From the IMG/VR virus record IMGVR_UViG_3300019730_000006, positions 1-51,371 of that record: a stretch of 51,371 nt of DNA, one strand, 5' to 3'. A program made the translations under genes and the position numbers. Shown one piece after another: positions 1-8,248 of this stretch. The stretch comes from a virus. The notes beneath the pieces are model-generated. The model made no database searches. It saw nothing but the letters and a program-made list of their open reading frames with translations, and was not told the DNA's origin. Numbering within the stretch: the first letter of the stretch is position 1; every line of letters begins with the position of its first letter.

Positions 1-13
1 GGTAAATTTCACC
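1..13. repeat. 13-bp terminal direct repeat (copy 1), candidate genome end
   Basis: The first 13 bases, GGTAAATTTCACC, are repeated exactly as the last 13 bases (51359-51371). The motif is nearly two-fold symmetric (GGT, AAATTT, ACC with one extra C). It lies about 110 bp upstream of the terminase small subunit, where cos sites of lambda-like phages sit. It may be a cohesive-end remnant or simply the join of a circular assembly; the sequence alone cannot decide. Confidence 0.7.
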
Positions 14-37
14 CGCCGTTTTTTTTGGCTGAAAGCC

Positions 38-66
38 TTGTCAACCGGTTTACATTTTTATACATT
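38..66 (+). promoter_or_regulatory. sigma70-like promoter for the late operon
   Basis: A -35 box TTGTCA (38-43), a 17-bp spacer and a -10 box TACATT (61-66) precede the terminase genes. The decamer CCGGTTTACA occurs at 45-54 and again at 68-77, 23 bp apart, flanking the -10 and compatible with a regulator binding two turns of helix. A second candidate -35, TTGACA at 87-92, lies downstream with TATTTT at 109-114 after 16 bp. Confidence 0.5.
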
Positions 67-121
67 CCCGGTTTACAAATTTTTCGTTGACAAATTTAAT
101 TTTATTTTTATTTTTGCAATC

Positions 122-862
122 ATGGAAGATTCAAAAAAAGATGGAAGATTTATTTCTTTTCAGGAAGCCTCGAAAGAAGCGGGGGTATCCCGACAGGCTA
201 TTTATAAAATCAAAAATAACGGACCTTACAATTTTTTTGAAAATACGGGTACGAAAGAAAAGCCCCGGTGGAAAGTTGACACTTATTCTGCTGCCTGGAA
301 AGAATATCTCATTGATCGAAAAAACAATGATAACATTAAAAACAAAAAATCACCTGTTAGCAAAATTAAATCAAAGTCAAGCCAGCTCGTTAAACAAAAA
401 AAATCTGTTCAGGAAAATAAAAAGAAACGATCTACAAAAAAAAGAAAATTAGAAGAAATAGAGATTTTTGAAGAAGAGGAAAATTTTGATCAAGTTTTTG
501 AGTATGATGAAAACTTTGCACTTACTGGGGGTGTTGATCTCTCACAATTTCCGCCACGAACCTTAGCAGAAGGCAAAGCAGTTGCCTCAATAACAAAGCT
601 GAACATTGAAATTGAAACTATGCTAAAATTGCTAATAGATAAAGAACTAGTGGTCCCTGTTTTTGAGCTTCTTGGGCAAATCATAAAAACCGATTTCATA
701 GACCCCTCTGCAAAAATAGCAAGGCGCGTATGTGCCGAAGTTGATAGAATCGGAATGGAAAAGTCAGTTGAAAAAATTATAGATAATTTCGTCACTAAAG
801 GCATTAAAAATTATAAAGATGAAGTTTCAAAGGCTATAAGAAAAATAAATAAATTGAAATAA
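122..862 (+). CDS. terminase small subunit-like DNA-binding protein
   Basis: 246 residues from the ATG at 122. The frame stays open upstream to a TTG at 38, but that part is hydrophobic and overlaps the promoter, so the ATG is preferred. The N-terminus reads FQEASKEAGVSRQAIYKI, a clear helix-turn-helix, followed by a lysine-rich linker (about residues 65-110), an acidic stretch and a helical C-terminal region. Three bases separate it from the GpA-type large subunit. Role by position and fold: recognition of the packaging site and recruitment of the large subunit (as Nu1 in lambda). No full-length relative is recognised, so the call rests on HTH plus synteny. Confidence 0.65.
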   Translation: MEDSKKDGRFISFQEASKEAGVSRQAIYKIKNNGPYNFFENTGTKEKPRWKVDTYSAAWKEYLIDRKNNDNIKNKKSPVSKIKSKSSQLVKQKKSVQENKKKRSTKKRKLEEIEIFEEEENFDQVFEYDENFALTGGVDLSQFPPRTLAEGKAVASITKLNIEIETMLKLLIDKELVVPVFELLGQIIKTDFIDPSAKIARRVCAEVDRIGMEKSVEKIIDNFVTKGIKNYKDEVSKAIRKINKLK

Positions 863-865
863 AAT

Positions 866-2869
866 ATGAACCGACCAATAAAAACAAAAAGACAGCCGCT
901 CCCTCGTAGAATCAAAAAAAATATGGAAAACTTTTTGATTGATCAAGTTTCAAAATTTCCAACAGAGCAGATCAAACAATCAATCTCAGAGTGGGCAAGA
1001 ACAAAAAGAAAAATTGGCGCTGGTCTAACTGCGGAGCCTGGACCTTTTGATTTTGAGATTGCTCCCTATGTTCGGGAAATTGTAGACAATATGTCTGTCT
1101 TGAGCACGACTCAAGAATGCTATACAATAAAAGGTACTCAGATAGGTTATACCGTCGGGGTTCCTCAGAACACAATTGGTTATTGCATCCAGCATTCAAT
1201 TGGCCCCCTTTTATCTGTAGGCGGCGACCAGGCTATGGCAGAAGAAGAGACCGAAAAGCGCCTTGATGAAATGATTCAAAATTCGGGGTTGTCTGACAAG
1301 ATAAAATCTAATGCTACAAAAAAAACAAAAAAAGCCACGGGGGACCGATCAGACTCCAAGATGTACGGCGGAACATTTGCAAGATTTATTGGCCCCTCAT
1401 CTGAAGGGAAAGCCGCAAGTTTCAATATGAAAGTTTTAATTATGGATGAGATGGACAAATATCCTATAAAGTTAAAACAAAAGGGTATTGTTGCCGGGGA
1501 TATTGTCACTAAGTTAATTCGTAGGACCGAATCTTATGAAGAGCAGCGCAAAATTTTGGGAGGTTCATCGCCGAAAGAAAAGTCAACGTCACGAATTGAA
1601 CCGCTTGTGGAGTCTGGAGACAAAAGGCTTTATAACGTACGCTGCCCAAGGTGTGATTTTCAGCAACCTTTGTTATGGTCTAATTTTGTAATCGAAAAAG
1701 ATGAAAACGGAAAACCCAACATAATTTGGGAAAACATAAACGGAGAAGATATCGTCAGAAATGACCCTGCATATTTCAAATGCGCAAATGAAGAATGCGA
1801 TCATAAATTTAGATACAAAGACCGATTAAAAATTTTAAGAGAAAAAGGATACGGCGGAACGGCCGAATGGGTACCTACAAAAAAAGCGGATAGACCACAC
1901 AAAAAATCATATAAAATACCCCAATGGTACGGCCCGCGCGCCTGGTATAAAATAGCTTTAGAGTGGTACGATTCAAAAGACGATCCTTTTCTCTGGCCTG
2001 AATTTGTGAATGATGTAATGGCCGAAACTTGGCAGGAATCGGACGAAAAGCCCGACGAACACGAATTGTTAAATCTTTCCCGTGAATACGAACTCTGGGA
2101 GCGAGGGCACATAAAGAGAAATGTTTTGATATTAGTTCTTGCGGCGGATATACAAAAAGACCGCATTGAAGCAGGCTTAATGGGCTGGGGCAGGAATAAG
2201 CAAGGTTATCAAATAGATTATTGGACTTTTGAAGGAAATACGGAAGATTTAGAAGATAGATGCTGGAGAGAATTGGCCGAAAAAATAAACGGTACCTATA
2301 CCCGTGAAGATGGCCTTGACATGACAGTTACGGTTTCTTTTATTGACTCTCAATACAGGTCGGCTGTTGTTGATTCATTTTGCGAGGGCTTCGATTATAG
2401 TCATAATAATGTTAAGGGAGTTTACCCGACTCAATCAAAAGACACTTCTGACAAACTTGCTAAAGAATTCAAAGGAGACATTAAGACCCCTACCATAGGA
2501 TTGCATGATCAAAAATTAAAAAGGGCACTATATGGCATTTTGAGAAAACGCCCGCACAGTCTTGAAAATTTCCCAAATTATTATTTACACTTTTCTCATG
2601 AATACGGAGAAGAATTTTATAAACAGTTGACATCAGAAGAGATTGTCACCGTTACCGTTAAGGGAGAAAAACGGGGCTTTAATATAATCAATACAAAAAA
2701 CAGAAGGAATGAAGTTTTAGACATTGTGAAAATGCAGATTGCGGCTCTTGAGTATGCATATGATAAATTTTTTGTTTTACACAATAACTATTTACGATCG
2801 ATAAAATCTCATGAAATACAAAAAGATATTGATTTGTTTTTTGATGCCGTTGAAAACGAGTTGTATTAA
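866..2869 (+). CDS. terL: terminase large subunit, GpA family
   Basis: 667 residues, the size of lambda gpA. It is the ATP-driven packaging motor and the nuclease that cuts the concatemer. The Walker A equivalent is KGTQIGYT (residues 89-96), the deviant form also found in lambda gpA (KSARVGYS) rather than GKT. Walker B is VLIMDEMD (190-197). A zinc-binding insertion has CPRC (260-263) and CANEEC (306-311). The C-terminal nuclease half shows LAADIQKDRIEA and FIDSQY, with aspartates expected to bind metal. It follows the small subunit directly, and 135 bp of non-coding DNA separates it from the joiner gene. The GpA type implies cos-like cutting and fits the short terminal repeat. Confidence 0.95.
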   Translation: MNRPIKTKRQPLPRRIKKNMENFLIDQVSKFPTEQIKQSISEWARTKRKIGAGLTAEPGPFDFEIAPYVREIVDNMSVLSTTQECYTIKGTQIGYTVGVPQNTIGYCIQHSIGPLLSVGGDQAMAEEETEKRLDEMIQNSGLSDKIKSNATKKTKKATGDRSDSKMYGGTFARFIGPSSEGKAASFNMKVLIMDEMDKYPIKLKQKGIVAGDIVTKLIRRTESYEEQRKILGGSSPKEKSTSRIEPLVESGDKRLYNVRCPRCDFQQPLLWSNFVIEKDENGKPNIIWENINGEDIVRNDPAYFKCANEECDHKFRYKDRLKILREKGYGGTAEWVPTKKADRPHKKSYKIPQWYGPRAWYKIALEWYDSKDDPFLWPEFVNDVMAETWQESDEKPDEHELLNLSREYELWERGHIKRNVLILVLAADIQKDRIEAGLMGWGRNKQGYQIDYWTFEGNTEDLEDRCWRELAEKINGTYTREDGLDMTVTVSFIDSQYRSAVVDSFCEGFDYSHNNVKGVYPTQSKDTSDKLAKEFKGDIKTPTIGLHDQKLKRALYGILRKRPHSLENFPNYYLHFSHEYGEEFYKQLTSEEIVTVTVKGEKRGFNIINTKNRRNEVLDIVKMQIAALEYAYDKFFVLHNNYLRSIKSHEIQKDIDLFFDAVENELY

Positions 2870-2878
2870 TTTTTTGAC

Positions 2879-2980
2879 TTTGGGGAATATCCCCAAACTC
2901 ATTCACAAGCCTTGTTTTTCAATTTTTTTTAAAAAATTTTTCTTGACAATCAATAAGCAGTCACAGAAAGTCAGATAATA
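2879..2980 (+). promoter_or_regulatory. intergenic hairpin and candidate promoter upstream of the portal genes
   Basis: The gap 2870-3004 holds a perfect stem TTTGGGGA/TCCCCAAA (2879-2897, 3-nt loop), then TTGACA (2943-2948) and GATAAT (2974-2979). The two boxes are 25 bp apart, too far for sigma70 spacing, but the same pair recurs 24 bp apart before the protease gene (9932-9967). The hairpin may attenuate or terminate transcription after terL. Confidence 0.35.
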
Positions 2981-3004
2981 AAAATTTAATTAAATGGAAA
3001 CAAA

Positions 3005-3277
3005 ATGTTAAACCCCCAATTGATTGCAGAGTCTTTTGAACTTGAATACATCGACTCAAGAATAAAAAGCATTCTTGAATCGATAGAGGCCGCCGAGGCT
3101 TCTATCATGGATGAATTCGACGACACTCAAGCCAGACAAAAAACCAAAAGACAAAAATTATCCGACCTTAACGACACTCTTCAAGTCTGGCTTTCTGCAA
3201 AAAGCCTGAAAACCGGAGGAAGTGCCGGGGCCGCTACTTTGATTGCTGGCAAATATACGGGGGGCTGTAGAATATGA
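3005..3277 (+). CDS. gpW-like head-tail joining protein
   Basis: 90 residues, small and helical, lying exactly where lambda places gpW, between terL and the portal, and overlapping the portal start by 4 bp. A central region rich in T/Q/R followed by LSDLNDTLQVWL resembles the gpW pattern of a beta hairpin then a helix. In lambda, gpW is needed to stabilise filled heads and let tails attach. Assigned mainly by position and size. Confidence 0.55.
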   Translation: MLNPQLIAESFELEYIDSRIKSILESIEAAEASIMDEFDDTQARQKTKRQKLSDLNDTLQVWLSAKSLKTGGSAGAATLIAGKYTGGCRI

Positions 3278-4974
3278 ATTTTACATTTTTTAATTTCAAG
3301 CAACGAAGGCAAGAAAAAGAAAACAGCATTGAGCTTTTACGCCAACAAAATAAATTAATTGAAAATAAAAACGAGATGCTAAGGGAATTGCAAGAATCAA
3401 AAAAACAAGCACTTTCAACGCTTTCTGAGATGTTCGGTACTTCTCCACAAACACTTAATAAAGAATTATACGGATCAACAAACCCTTATCAAATAGATTG
3501 TTGGGCCTTCGACAATGCAACTGCCCGACGTAAATCCAGAATTGCAGAAGCTTCAAGCCTGCAAGCAAAAGCACTTGTGGGCAGATTTGTTGATATGGTT
3601 ATAGGTTCACATTTAAGCCTGCAAGCCGCGCCTATCTGGCAGGAATTGCCCGGAAATTTACCGAATATTTCAGAGCAGCAAAAACAAGCATTGATAAAAA
3701 AAATTGAGTTGCGCTGGCATATGTGGGCGAAAAGCAAAAATTCAAGCCACAATCAGAAAAAAAATTATTATCAAGTTTCAAGGGCTTTGTATGCTGACCT
3801 TTTGGTTGACGGAGAATATTTTTTGCTTAATAGGTATTCGGGCACAAGATCAAGGAATCCATTATCGGTACAACAAATACTGCCTGAAAATGTATGTCGA
3901 ATTGATTCCCAGGTGAAGCCGGGAAATGAAGAGCGACAGGGCATAGAATACGACAAAGACAACAGGGAGGTTGCATACCATGTAATAATTGATGCTCAAA
4001 GAAGCCGATCAACACGCATTGAAAAAATTGGCCCCCGTTCGGGACGTGTTCATATGATACACGAAACCATAGGAAAGGGGGAGCGCGGAACCGGGATCCT
4101 TGTCGGTCTAATTTCAGAAGTTACAAAAATAAGTGATGCCAGGCTCGTAGAGCTTCAGGCTTTTTTAATGAACGCCTTGATTGCTTTTTCTGTTGAAACA
4201 GAGATTGGTGGAGAAAAAATTCCTCTTCTAAACCCTGATGCAGTCAAGCAGAGTGGCAAAGATATAAACAAACCCCCTGACCCTTTTGACTCAACGAATT
4301 TATCTCTTGATCTGAAAACAATAGGATTTAGCGAAGGCGGAATTATTGTTGATAATCTTGGGCCCGGTCAAAAAATTAAAAGCCATGATACAACACGGCC
4401 CACGGCAAATTTCAACGATTTTGTCGAAGGCCACAAGCGTGAACTTTTTGCCTCAAGGGGCGCTGCTCTCTCTACTGTTGAATATAAAATGAACGGCAAC
4501 TACAGCGCGGCGCGGGGTGAGTTGTTGCTTCAGTGGTTCGGCATTTTGCGGGACCGCTTCGATCATGAAAATGCCCTTGATTCAATTGTCTACAAAATGT
4601 GGTTGTGGGGAGAAGTGGAACGCGGGAAAATTTTCTTGACACCGAATCAAAAATTGGCAGGATGGACAGAAGAAGAGTATAGAGATGCTTGGTCTTCTGC
4701 TCAGTGGGTCGGGCCTCAGCGTCCGGATATTGATCCAATGAGATCATTTAAGGCCCTCCAGGGCGAAATAAACGAAGGGCTAAAAGATAGAGACACCGCA
4801 TCGGCAGAGCGTGGCGGCAGCGGAGACGCCCTTGAAAATATTGGACGACTCAAAGAACAAAATGCAGCACTTGCAGAGGCAAGGGGGCCCCTTGTCACTC
4901 TCGAAAAAACAACATACAGTAATAGTAAAAATGACACAAGATCTACAACAAAAACAATAGAGGGGGCTGGCTAA
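3274..4974 (+). CDS. portal protein, lambda gpB family
   Basis: 566 residues. It forms the dodecameric ring at one capsid vertex through which DNA passes. The N-terminus is a coiled coil (about residues 8-45). Typical of this portal family are DNATARRKSRIAEASSLQAKALV, the segment LVDGEYFLLNR, and near the C-terminus NYSAARGELLLQWFGILRDRF, which matches the lambda portal signature. The C-terminal 60 residues are charged and low in complexity. Start and stop overlap both neighbours (ATGA-type at the 5' side, TAATG at the 3' side), so it is translationally coupled. Confidence 0.92.
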   Translation: MNFTFFNFKQRRQEKENSIELLRQQNKLIENKNEMLRELQESKKQALSTLSEMFGTSPQTLNKELYGSTNPYQIDCWAFDNATARRKSRIAEASSLQAKALVGRFVDMVIGSHLSLQAAPIWQELPGNLPNISEQQKQALIKKIELRWHMWAKSKNSSHNQKKNYYQVSRALYADLLVDGEYFLLNRYSGTRSRNPLSVQQILPENVCRIDSQVKPGNEERQGIEYDKDNREVAYHVIIDAQRSRSTRIEKIGPRSGRVHMIHETIGKGERGTGILVGLISEVTKISDARLVELQAFLMNALIAFSVETEIGGEKIPLLNPDAVKQSGKDINKPPDPFDSTNLSLDLKTIGFSEGGIIVDNLGPGQKIKSHDTTRPTANFNDFVEGHKRELFASRGAALSTVEYKMNGNYSAARGELLLQWFGILRDRFDHENALDSIVYKMWLWGEVERGKIFLTPNQKLAGWTEEEYRDAWSSAQWVGPQRPDIDPMRSFKALQGEINEGLKDRDTASAERGGSGDALENIGRLKEQNAALAEARGPLVTLEKTTYSNSKNDTRSTTKTIEGAG

Positions 4975-5285
4975 TGGCGGCTGAAATAATACCTGTTGAT
5001 GTGCCTGAAAAAACTTGGACAAAAGTCGCAACTGGGGTTGTGACTGGATTTTTAGAGATCCCCGAAAATATGGGACAATTCAGCTTTTATATGACATATA
5101 GGGCCACTGGATCAGCTGCACCCTTGGACTCTGACTTAAGGGACGGCTATAAGCGTAAAAAACTTTTTGTTGATAGCGTCCAGGAGCCCATTCAATCAAC
5201 AAGCCCAATTGACATCTATATAACAAGTCAGGATTCAGACAAAAGCACCAACAAAACAGCAGTTATAAACGTGGCGGCGTCATGA
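4974..5285 (+). CDS. small probable virion protein, function unknown
   Basis: 103 residues, start ATG overlapping the portal stop. The sequence is beta-rich with no charged helices, containing FYMTYRATGSAAPLDSDLRDG and ending in a short TSQDSDKSTNKTAVINVAAS tail. I recognise no family. It sits with two similar-sized beta-rich proteins between portal and lysis genes, so a structural role (decoration, or a piece of a fibre complex) is likely. It overlaps the next gene by 4 bp. Confidence 0.6.
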   Translation: MAAEIIPVDVPEKTWTKVATGVVTGFLEIPENMGQFSFYMTYRATGSAAPLDSDLRDGYKRKKLFVDSVQEPIQSTSPIDIYITSQDSDKSTNKTAVINVAAS

Positions 5286-5950
5286 CAGTTATAGGCGACA
5301 GTCCCGAAAGCATAGCAAGGCCAGCACTAAAAGTTGGTGATGTCGGAGGCGGTAATTTTTTTGATATTGAACCGGATGGAACTTTTGTTAATTATGGAGA
5401 CGGGACAACTTTTGACGAATTAAGCCAGCCGTTTATAGGTCAAAATTTAGCAACTGTGGCGGGCAGGGTTGATTATAATTACAACGAATTATCTCTTGAT
5501 TTTGCAACAAATGCAAGATACCCTGAAGAACCCGTCGGAATAGTAACGCAGTCCCCGCATGCGAGAAAGGAGCTCTCTGATTTTTTTCCACATATACATT
5601 GGATACAGACAAGCGACAATGTCCCTAATATTTTGATTGAGTATAGACTTTATGATAGTGGTGAAACCCCTCCATCTATTTGGCAAAAATTACCTTTAAC
5701 TTCTGCCAATTTAGTTTTCCCTTTTTTTTCGCCAAGTATTCAGCAAATATCAAGGATCAATCTCCCAATAGGCCATGGTGCAGTTTTAGGATTGAGTTGT
5801 ACGATTGACATAAAGATTTATAGGGATTCATTAAACACAAGCGGTCTTTTCGCCGACGTTGACACTTACCCCGGTGTATGGTCGGCAAAATATTACGACA
5901 TTCACTTTGAAAAAGACATGAACGGATCACGAGAGGAATTTGTAAAATGA
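5282..5950 (+). CDS. probable virion/receptor-interaction protein with PHIHW motif
   Basis: 222 residues, beta-rich. It contains PHIHWIQTSDN followed by ILIEYRLYDSGE, a His-x-His-Trp segment seen in many phage surface proteins of unknown role. The N-terminus MTVIGDSPES resembles that of the next protein (MTTIGDGSAG), suggesting a shared docking segment. ATGA overlap at both ends places it in the late operon. Function inferred only as a virion component. Confidence 0.55.
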   Translation: MTVIGDSPESIARPALKVGDVGGGNFFDIEPDGTFVNYGDGTTFDELSQPFIGQNLATVAGRVDYNYNELSLDFATNARYPEEPVGIVTQSPHARKELSDFFPHIHWIQTSDNVPNILIEYRLYDSGETPPSIWQKLPLTSANLVFPFFSPSIQQISRINLPIGHGAVLGLSCTIDIKIYRDSLNTSGLFADVDTYPGVWSAKYYDIHFEKDMNGSREEFVK

Positions 5951-6504
5951 CAACAATCGGAGACGGCTCCGCCGGAGTAAATGAATTTGGCTCAATCATA
6001 AATGATGATTTTATCAATAATCAAGTTATTCAAGGTAATGTTTTTTCTTACCAGAGATTACATGATATAGCGATAGACCCAAACAATATTTTGAACTTGG
6101 TTTTTGATGCAAACAATGTTAATAAAAATAATTTAATTTACCTGCCCTTATTTTTTAATGCTATCGGCGGGCCGATAGAAGCAAGATTTTATCTCAACAC
6201 TGTTTATTCCGGAGGAACAGATGTTTCAGCCGATATTTTTAATAAATATGTAACATTAATTAACCCCCCAGGCATGAAAATAATAAAAAATCCCACAATC
6301 GCACCAGGGGACGAAGGAATACTTGGGCCCGAACTAAGAATAACTTCAAATGGTACACCCGCCAGTGCGAGCAGCGGCGGGGAAACGACAGACAAGGTGC
6401 TTTCAAGACTTGAAAAAGACACGGTTTATTTAGTCCAGCTTACGAACAAAGACAGTAAGGCCTCAAATGTTACAGTCGGGGCAACATGGATAGAATTTGA
6501 TTGA
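5947..6504 (+). CDS. probable virion protein, function unknown
   Basis: 185 residues, beta-rich and low in cysteine. It begins MTTIGDGSAGVNEFGS, similar to the start of the upstream 222-residue protein. The middle reads as a beta-sandwich (ARFYLNTVYSGGTDVSADIF), and there is a Ser/Gly-rich loop near 135-145. The end, TNKDSKASNVTVGATWIEFD, is typical of small phage structural domains. It precedes the lysis genes. No family recognised. Confidence 0.55.
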   Translation: MTTIGDGSAGVNEFGSIINDDFINNQVIQGNVFSYQRLHDIAIDPNNILNLVFDANNVNKNNLIYLPLFFNAIGGPIEARFYLNTVYSGGTDVSADIFNKYVTLINPPGMKIIKNPTIAPGDEGILGPELRITSNGTPASASSGGETTDKVLSRLEKDTVYLVQLTNKDSKASNVTVGATWIEFD

Positions 6505-6553
6505 AAAATATAAAACTTTTACTAAAAATAAAAAAAATACAGGTGGTTAAGAT

Positions 6554-6880
6554 GTGGAGACCGGACTTATACAAGTCGTTCAAAAAAATGCAATATATCT
6601 TCTTGGCGTGTTCATTAGTTTTTTTGGTGCTTTTTTCAGCATGTTTGTGGGCCTCTTTTTCAAATTCCAGCGGGAGCGTTATACTTATCTCAAAAAGCAA
6701 CTCTCTGGACTCGAAAAAAAAATTGAAGAAATCAAAAAAGAAGTCAGAGAAGAAGTCAGAGAAGAAAAAAAAGAAACAGAAGAAAAACAGGAGCAGCTCG
6801 AATATTTACTTGGCGAAATGGGAAAGGACATCGTAAGAATCGATACTATCCTTAACCAAAATGAAAAAAGGTGTAATTGA
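6554..6880 (+). CDS. membrane-anchored coiled-coil protein, i-spanin or holin accessory candidate
   Basis: 108 residues from a GTG with AGGTGG 7 bases upstream. One hydrophobic segment (about 14-37, AIYLLGVFISFFGAFFSMFVGLF) is followed by a long charged coiled coil rich in E and K (45-85). That layout, one N-terminal membrane helix then a coiled coil, is that of Rz-type inner-membrane spanins; an accessory holin is the alternative. An ATG at 6552 opens another frame over the same DNA with a lipobox-like LFSAC (see findings). Confidence 0.6.
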   Translation: METGLIQVVQKNAIYLLGVFISFFGAFFSMFVGLFFKFQRERYTYLKKQLSGLEKKIEEIKKEVREEVREEKKETEEKQEQLEYLLGEMGKDIVRIDTILNQNEKRCN

Positions 6881-6881
6881 T

Positions 6882-7553
6882 ATGAAAGTTGATATAAAAA
6901 AAAGTGCTGATTTTTTTCATAACAGCTTTAATCATGATATTGGCAAAGAATACAACAGGCAAATTGACAACATTAGTTTCGATGGTGTTTTCAATCCAAG
7001 GCGTCAATGTGGACCAACGACAGCTTTTATGTTTTTAGGCCGTGAGTCAAGCAAGGTTGACGGAGCAAATGATAAACAGCTTGCCTGGTTTATATCTATG
7101 ATTGAGTATTCTGTCAGCGGAGAAAAAGCAAAATATGCCGTTGAGGTTATGGGAAAATTTCCCAGTATAAAAAAATGGACCTCTCAATATTGGGAAACTA
7201 TGCAACACGGCATGAATCAAGTTTTAGAAGCTCAAAAAGTTCCTGGTAGATTTGAAAAAAAATTACAAATGAACTGGCTTGAATTTTTAGAAAAGCTTGA
7301 AAACGGTCCAGTTATGACAGATGGTTATAAAATTGACGGCTTACCCAGTGGTCATTTTTTTCTTGTTACTGGATTTGAAAAAGTTGACATCCCAGAGGGT
7401 GGTTTTTTTGTTTGTGCAGACCCCTGGTTTGGTAAAAATATAAAAAGATTGCCGTCAGAATTAAAAACTGCAATGGTTGATTATCAAAAAAGAATATTCA
7501 ACCCTTACGGTAAAGAAGATCATATATCAGGAATGTGGTTTGAAAATGAATGA
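6882..7553 (+). CDS. C39-like cysteine peptidase, endolysin candidate
   Basis: 223 residues from the ATG at 6882, which has AAGGTG 8 bases upstream; an ATG at 6861 lacks such a site. The papain-like triad of C39/C39_2 peptidases is visible: Cys43 in RQCGPTTAF, His158 in PSGHFFLVTGF and Asp180 in CADPWFG. It lies between a coiled-coil membrane protein and a two-TM protein, which suggests cell-wall peptide cleavage during lysis. No signal peptide or wall-binding domain is seen, so release would depend on a holin. A virion-associated protease is the alternative. Confidence 0.7.
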   Translation: MKVDIKKSADFFHNSFNHDIGKEYNRQIDNISFDGVFNPRRQCGPTTAFMFLGRESSKVDGANDKQLAWFISMIEYSVSGEKAKYAVEVMGKFPSIKKWTSQYWETMQHGMNQVLEAQKVPGRFEKKLQMNWLEFLEKLENGPVMTDGYKIDGLPSGHFFLVTGFEKVDIPEGGFFVCADPWFGKNIKRLPSELKTAMVDYQKRIFNPYGKEDHISGMWFENE

Positions 7554-7851
7554 AAAAAACGAAAATGAAAAATGCATAACTCCAATCCGCTTTATGGGCA
7601 AGTCTTCTTTTTGGTTCATATGTATTATTTTATCAGTTATGGTTTTAATGGTTGTGATTAAATTTATACAAAGTGATTACAAAGTTATAGATCCTTTGTC
7701 AACTGCTGCAATAGGCGCTGCAGTGACTGTTTTTTCGGTTGTGTGGGGCGCGGCTCGCTGGGCGGATCATAACAAAGAAAAGCTTCAACTTCAATCACTG
7801 AATCATAATTTAAAAAAAAGTTTTGGCTTACCATTAGATAAAACTGAATAA
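7546..7851 (+). CDS. two-TM small membrane protein, holin candidate
   Basis: 101 residues. The ATG at 7546 overlaps the end of the peptidase gene by 8 bases and has an AGGAATGTGG region upstream. Transmembrane helix 1 is SSFWFICIILSVMVLMVVIKF and helix 2 lies in AAIGAAVTVFSVVWGAARW, with a charged C-terminal tail. Size, two helices and position beside the peptidase fit a class II holin. No family signature can be quoted. Confidence 0.6.
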   Translation: MNEKNENEKCITPIRFMGKSSFWFICIILSVMVLMVVIKFIQSDYKVIDPLSTAAIGAAVTVFSVVWGAARWADHNKEKLQLQSLNHNLKKSFGLPLDKTE

Positions 7852-7861
7852 AGGGAAAAAA

Positions 7862-8236
7862 ATGAAAAAACCAAAAATTCCAATAATAGCATTAACATTT
7901 TTTATCATATTATTTTCGCTTTCCTGCAACACCTTTGAACCTGTAACCATTCCGGGAGAATTACAGGAATGCAATGATATGTATACACTCATGGCATTTT
8001 CCGTAAAAATGTCCGGCGGTCTTGGGAAGGATAAATCAGCAACCGCATTAACATTAACCTCTATGGCTTATCAGGATTGCAAGCAGGCCCGTCTGAAAGA
8101 AATTGAAAATAAAAAAGTAGCTTTAAAACAAAATCGTTTTCAAGATTGCAAAAAAATGATTTATGGACCCGAGCTGCTGCCGAAAGAATCGAATTACAAA
8201 AAGTATTCTGAATTTTTAGAATGCTTGGATAAATAG
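7862..8236 (+). CDS. lipoprotein, o-spanin-like or lysis-related
   Basis: 124 residues. A lysine-rich start, a hydrophobic stretch and a lipobox LSLSC place Cys22 as the lipidated residue. The mature part contains five more cysteines and a long helical region (DCKQARLKEIENKKVALKQNRFQDCKKM). In a lysis cassette, a lipoprotein beside a holin and peptidase is usually the outer-membrane spanin, but this one is larger than Rz1 and not proline-rich. Exclusion or membrane-stress roles are possible. Confidence 0.6.
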   Translation: MKKPKIPIIALTFFIILFSLSCNTFEPVTIPGELQECNDMYTLMAFSVKMSGGLGKDKSATALTLTSMAYQDCKQARLKEIENKKVALKQNRFQDCKKMIYGPELLPKESNYKKYSEFLECLDK

Positions 8237-8248
8237 GAAGGTTTATCA

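Noticed and set aside
38-121. N-terminal extension of the terminase small subunit frame from TTG at 38
   Set aside because: The segment is hydrophobic, covers the promoter boxes and has no RBS; the ATG at 122 is in front of the HTH.
866-2869. Missing Walker A lysine in the large terminase as a sign of inactivation
   Set aside because: Lambda gpA has the same deviant form (VGYS), so KGTQIGYT is normal for the family.
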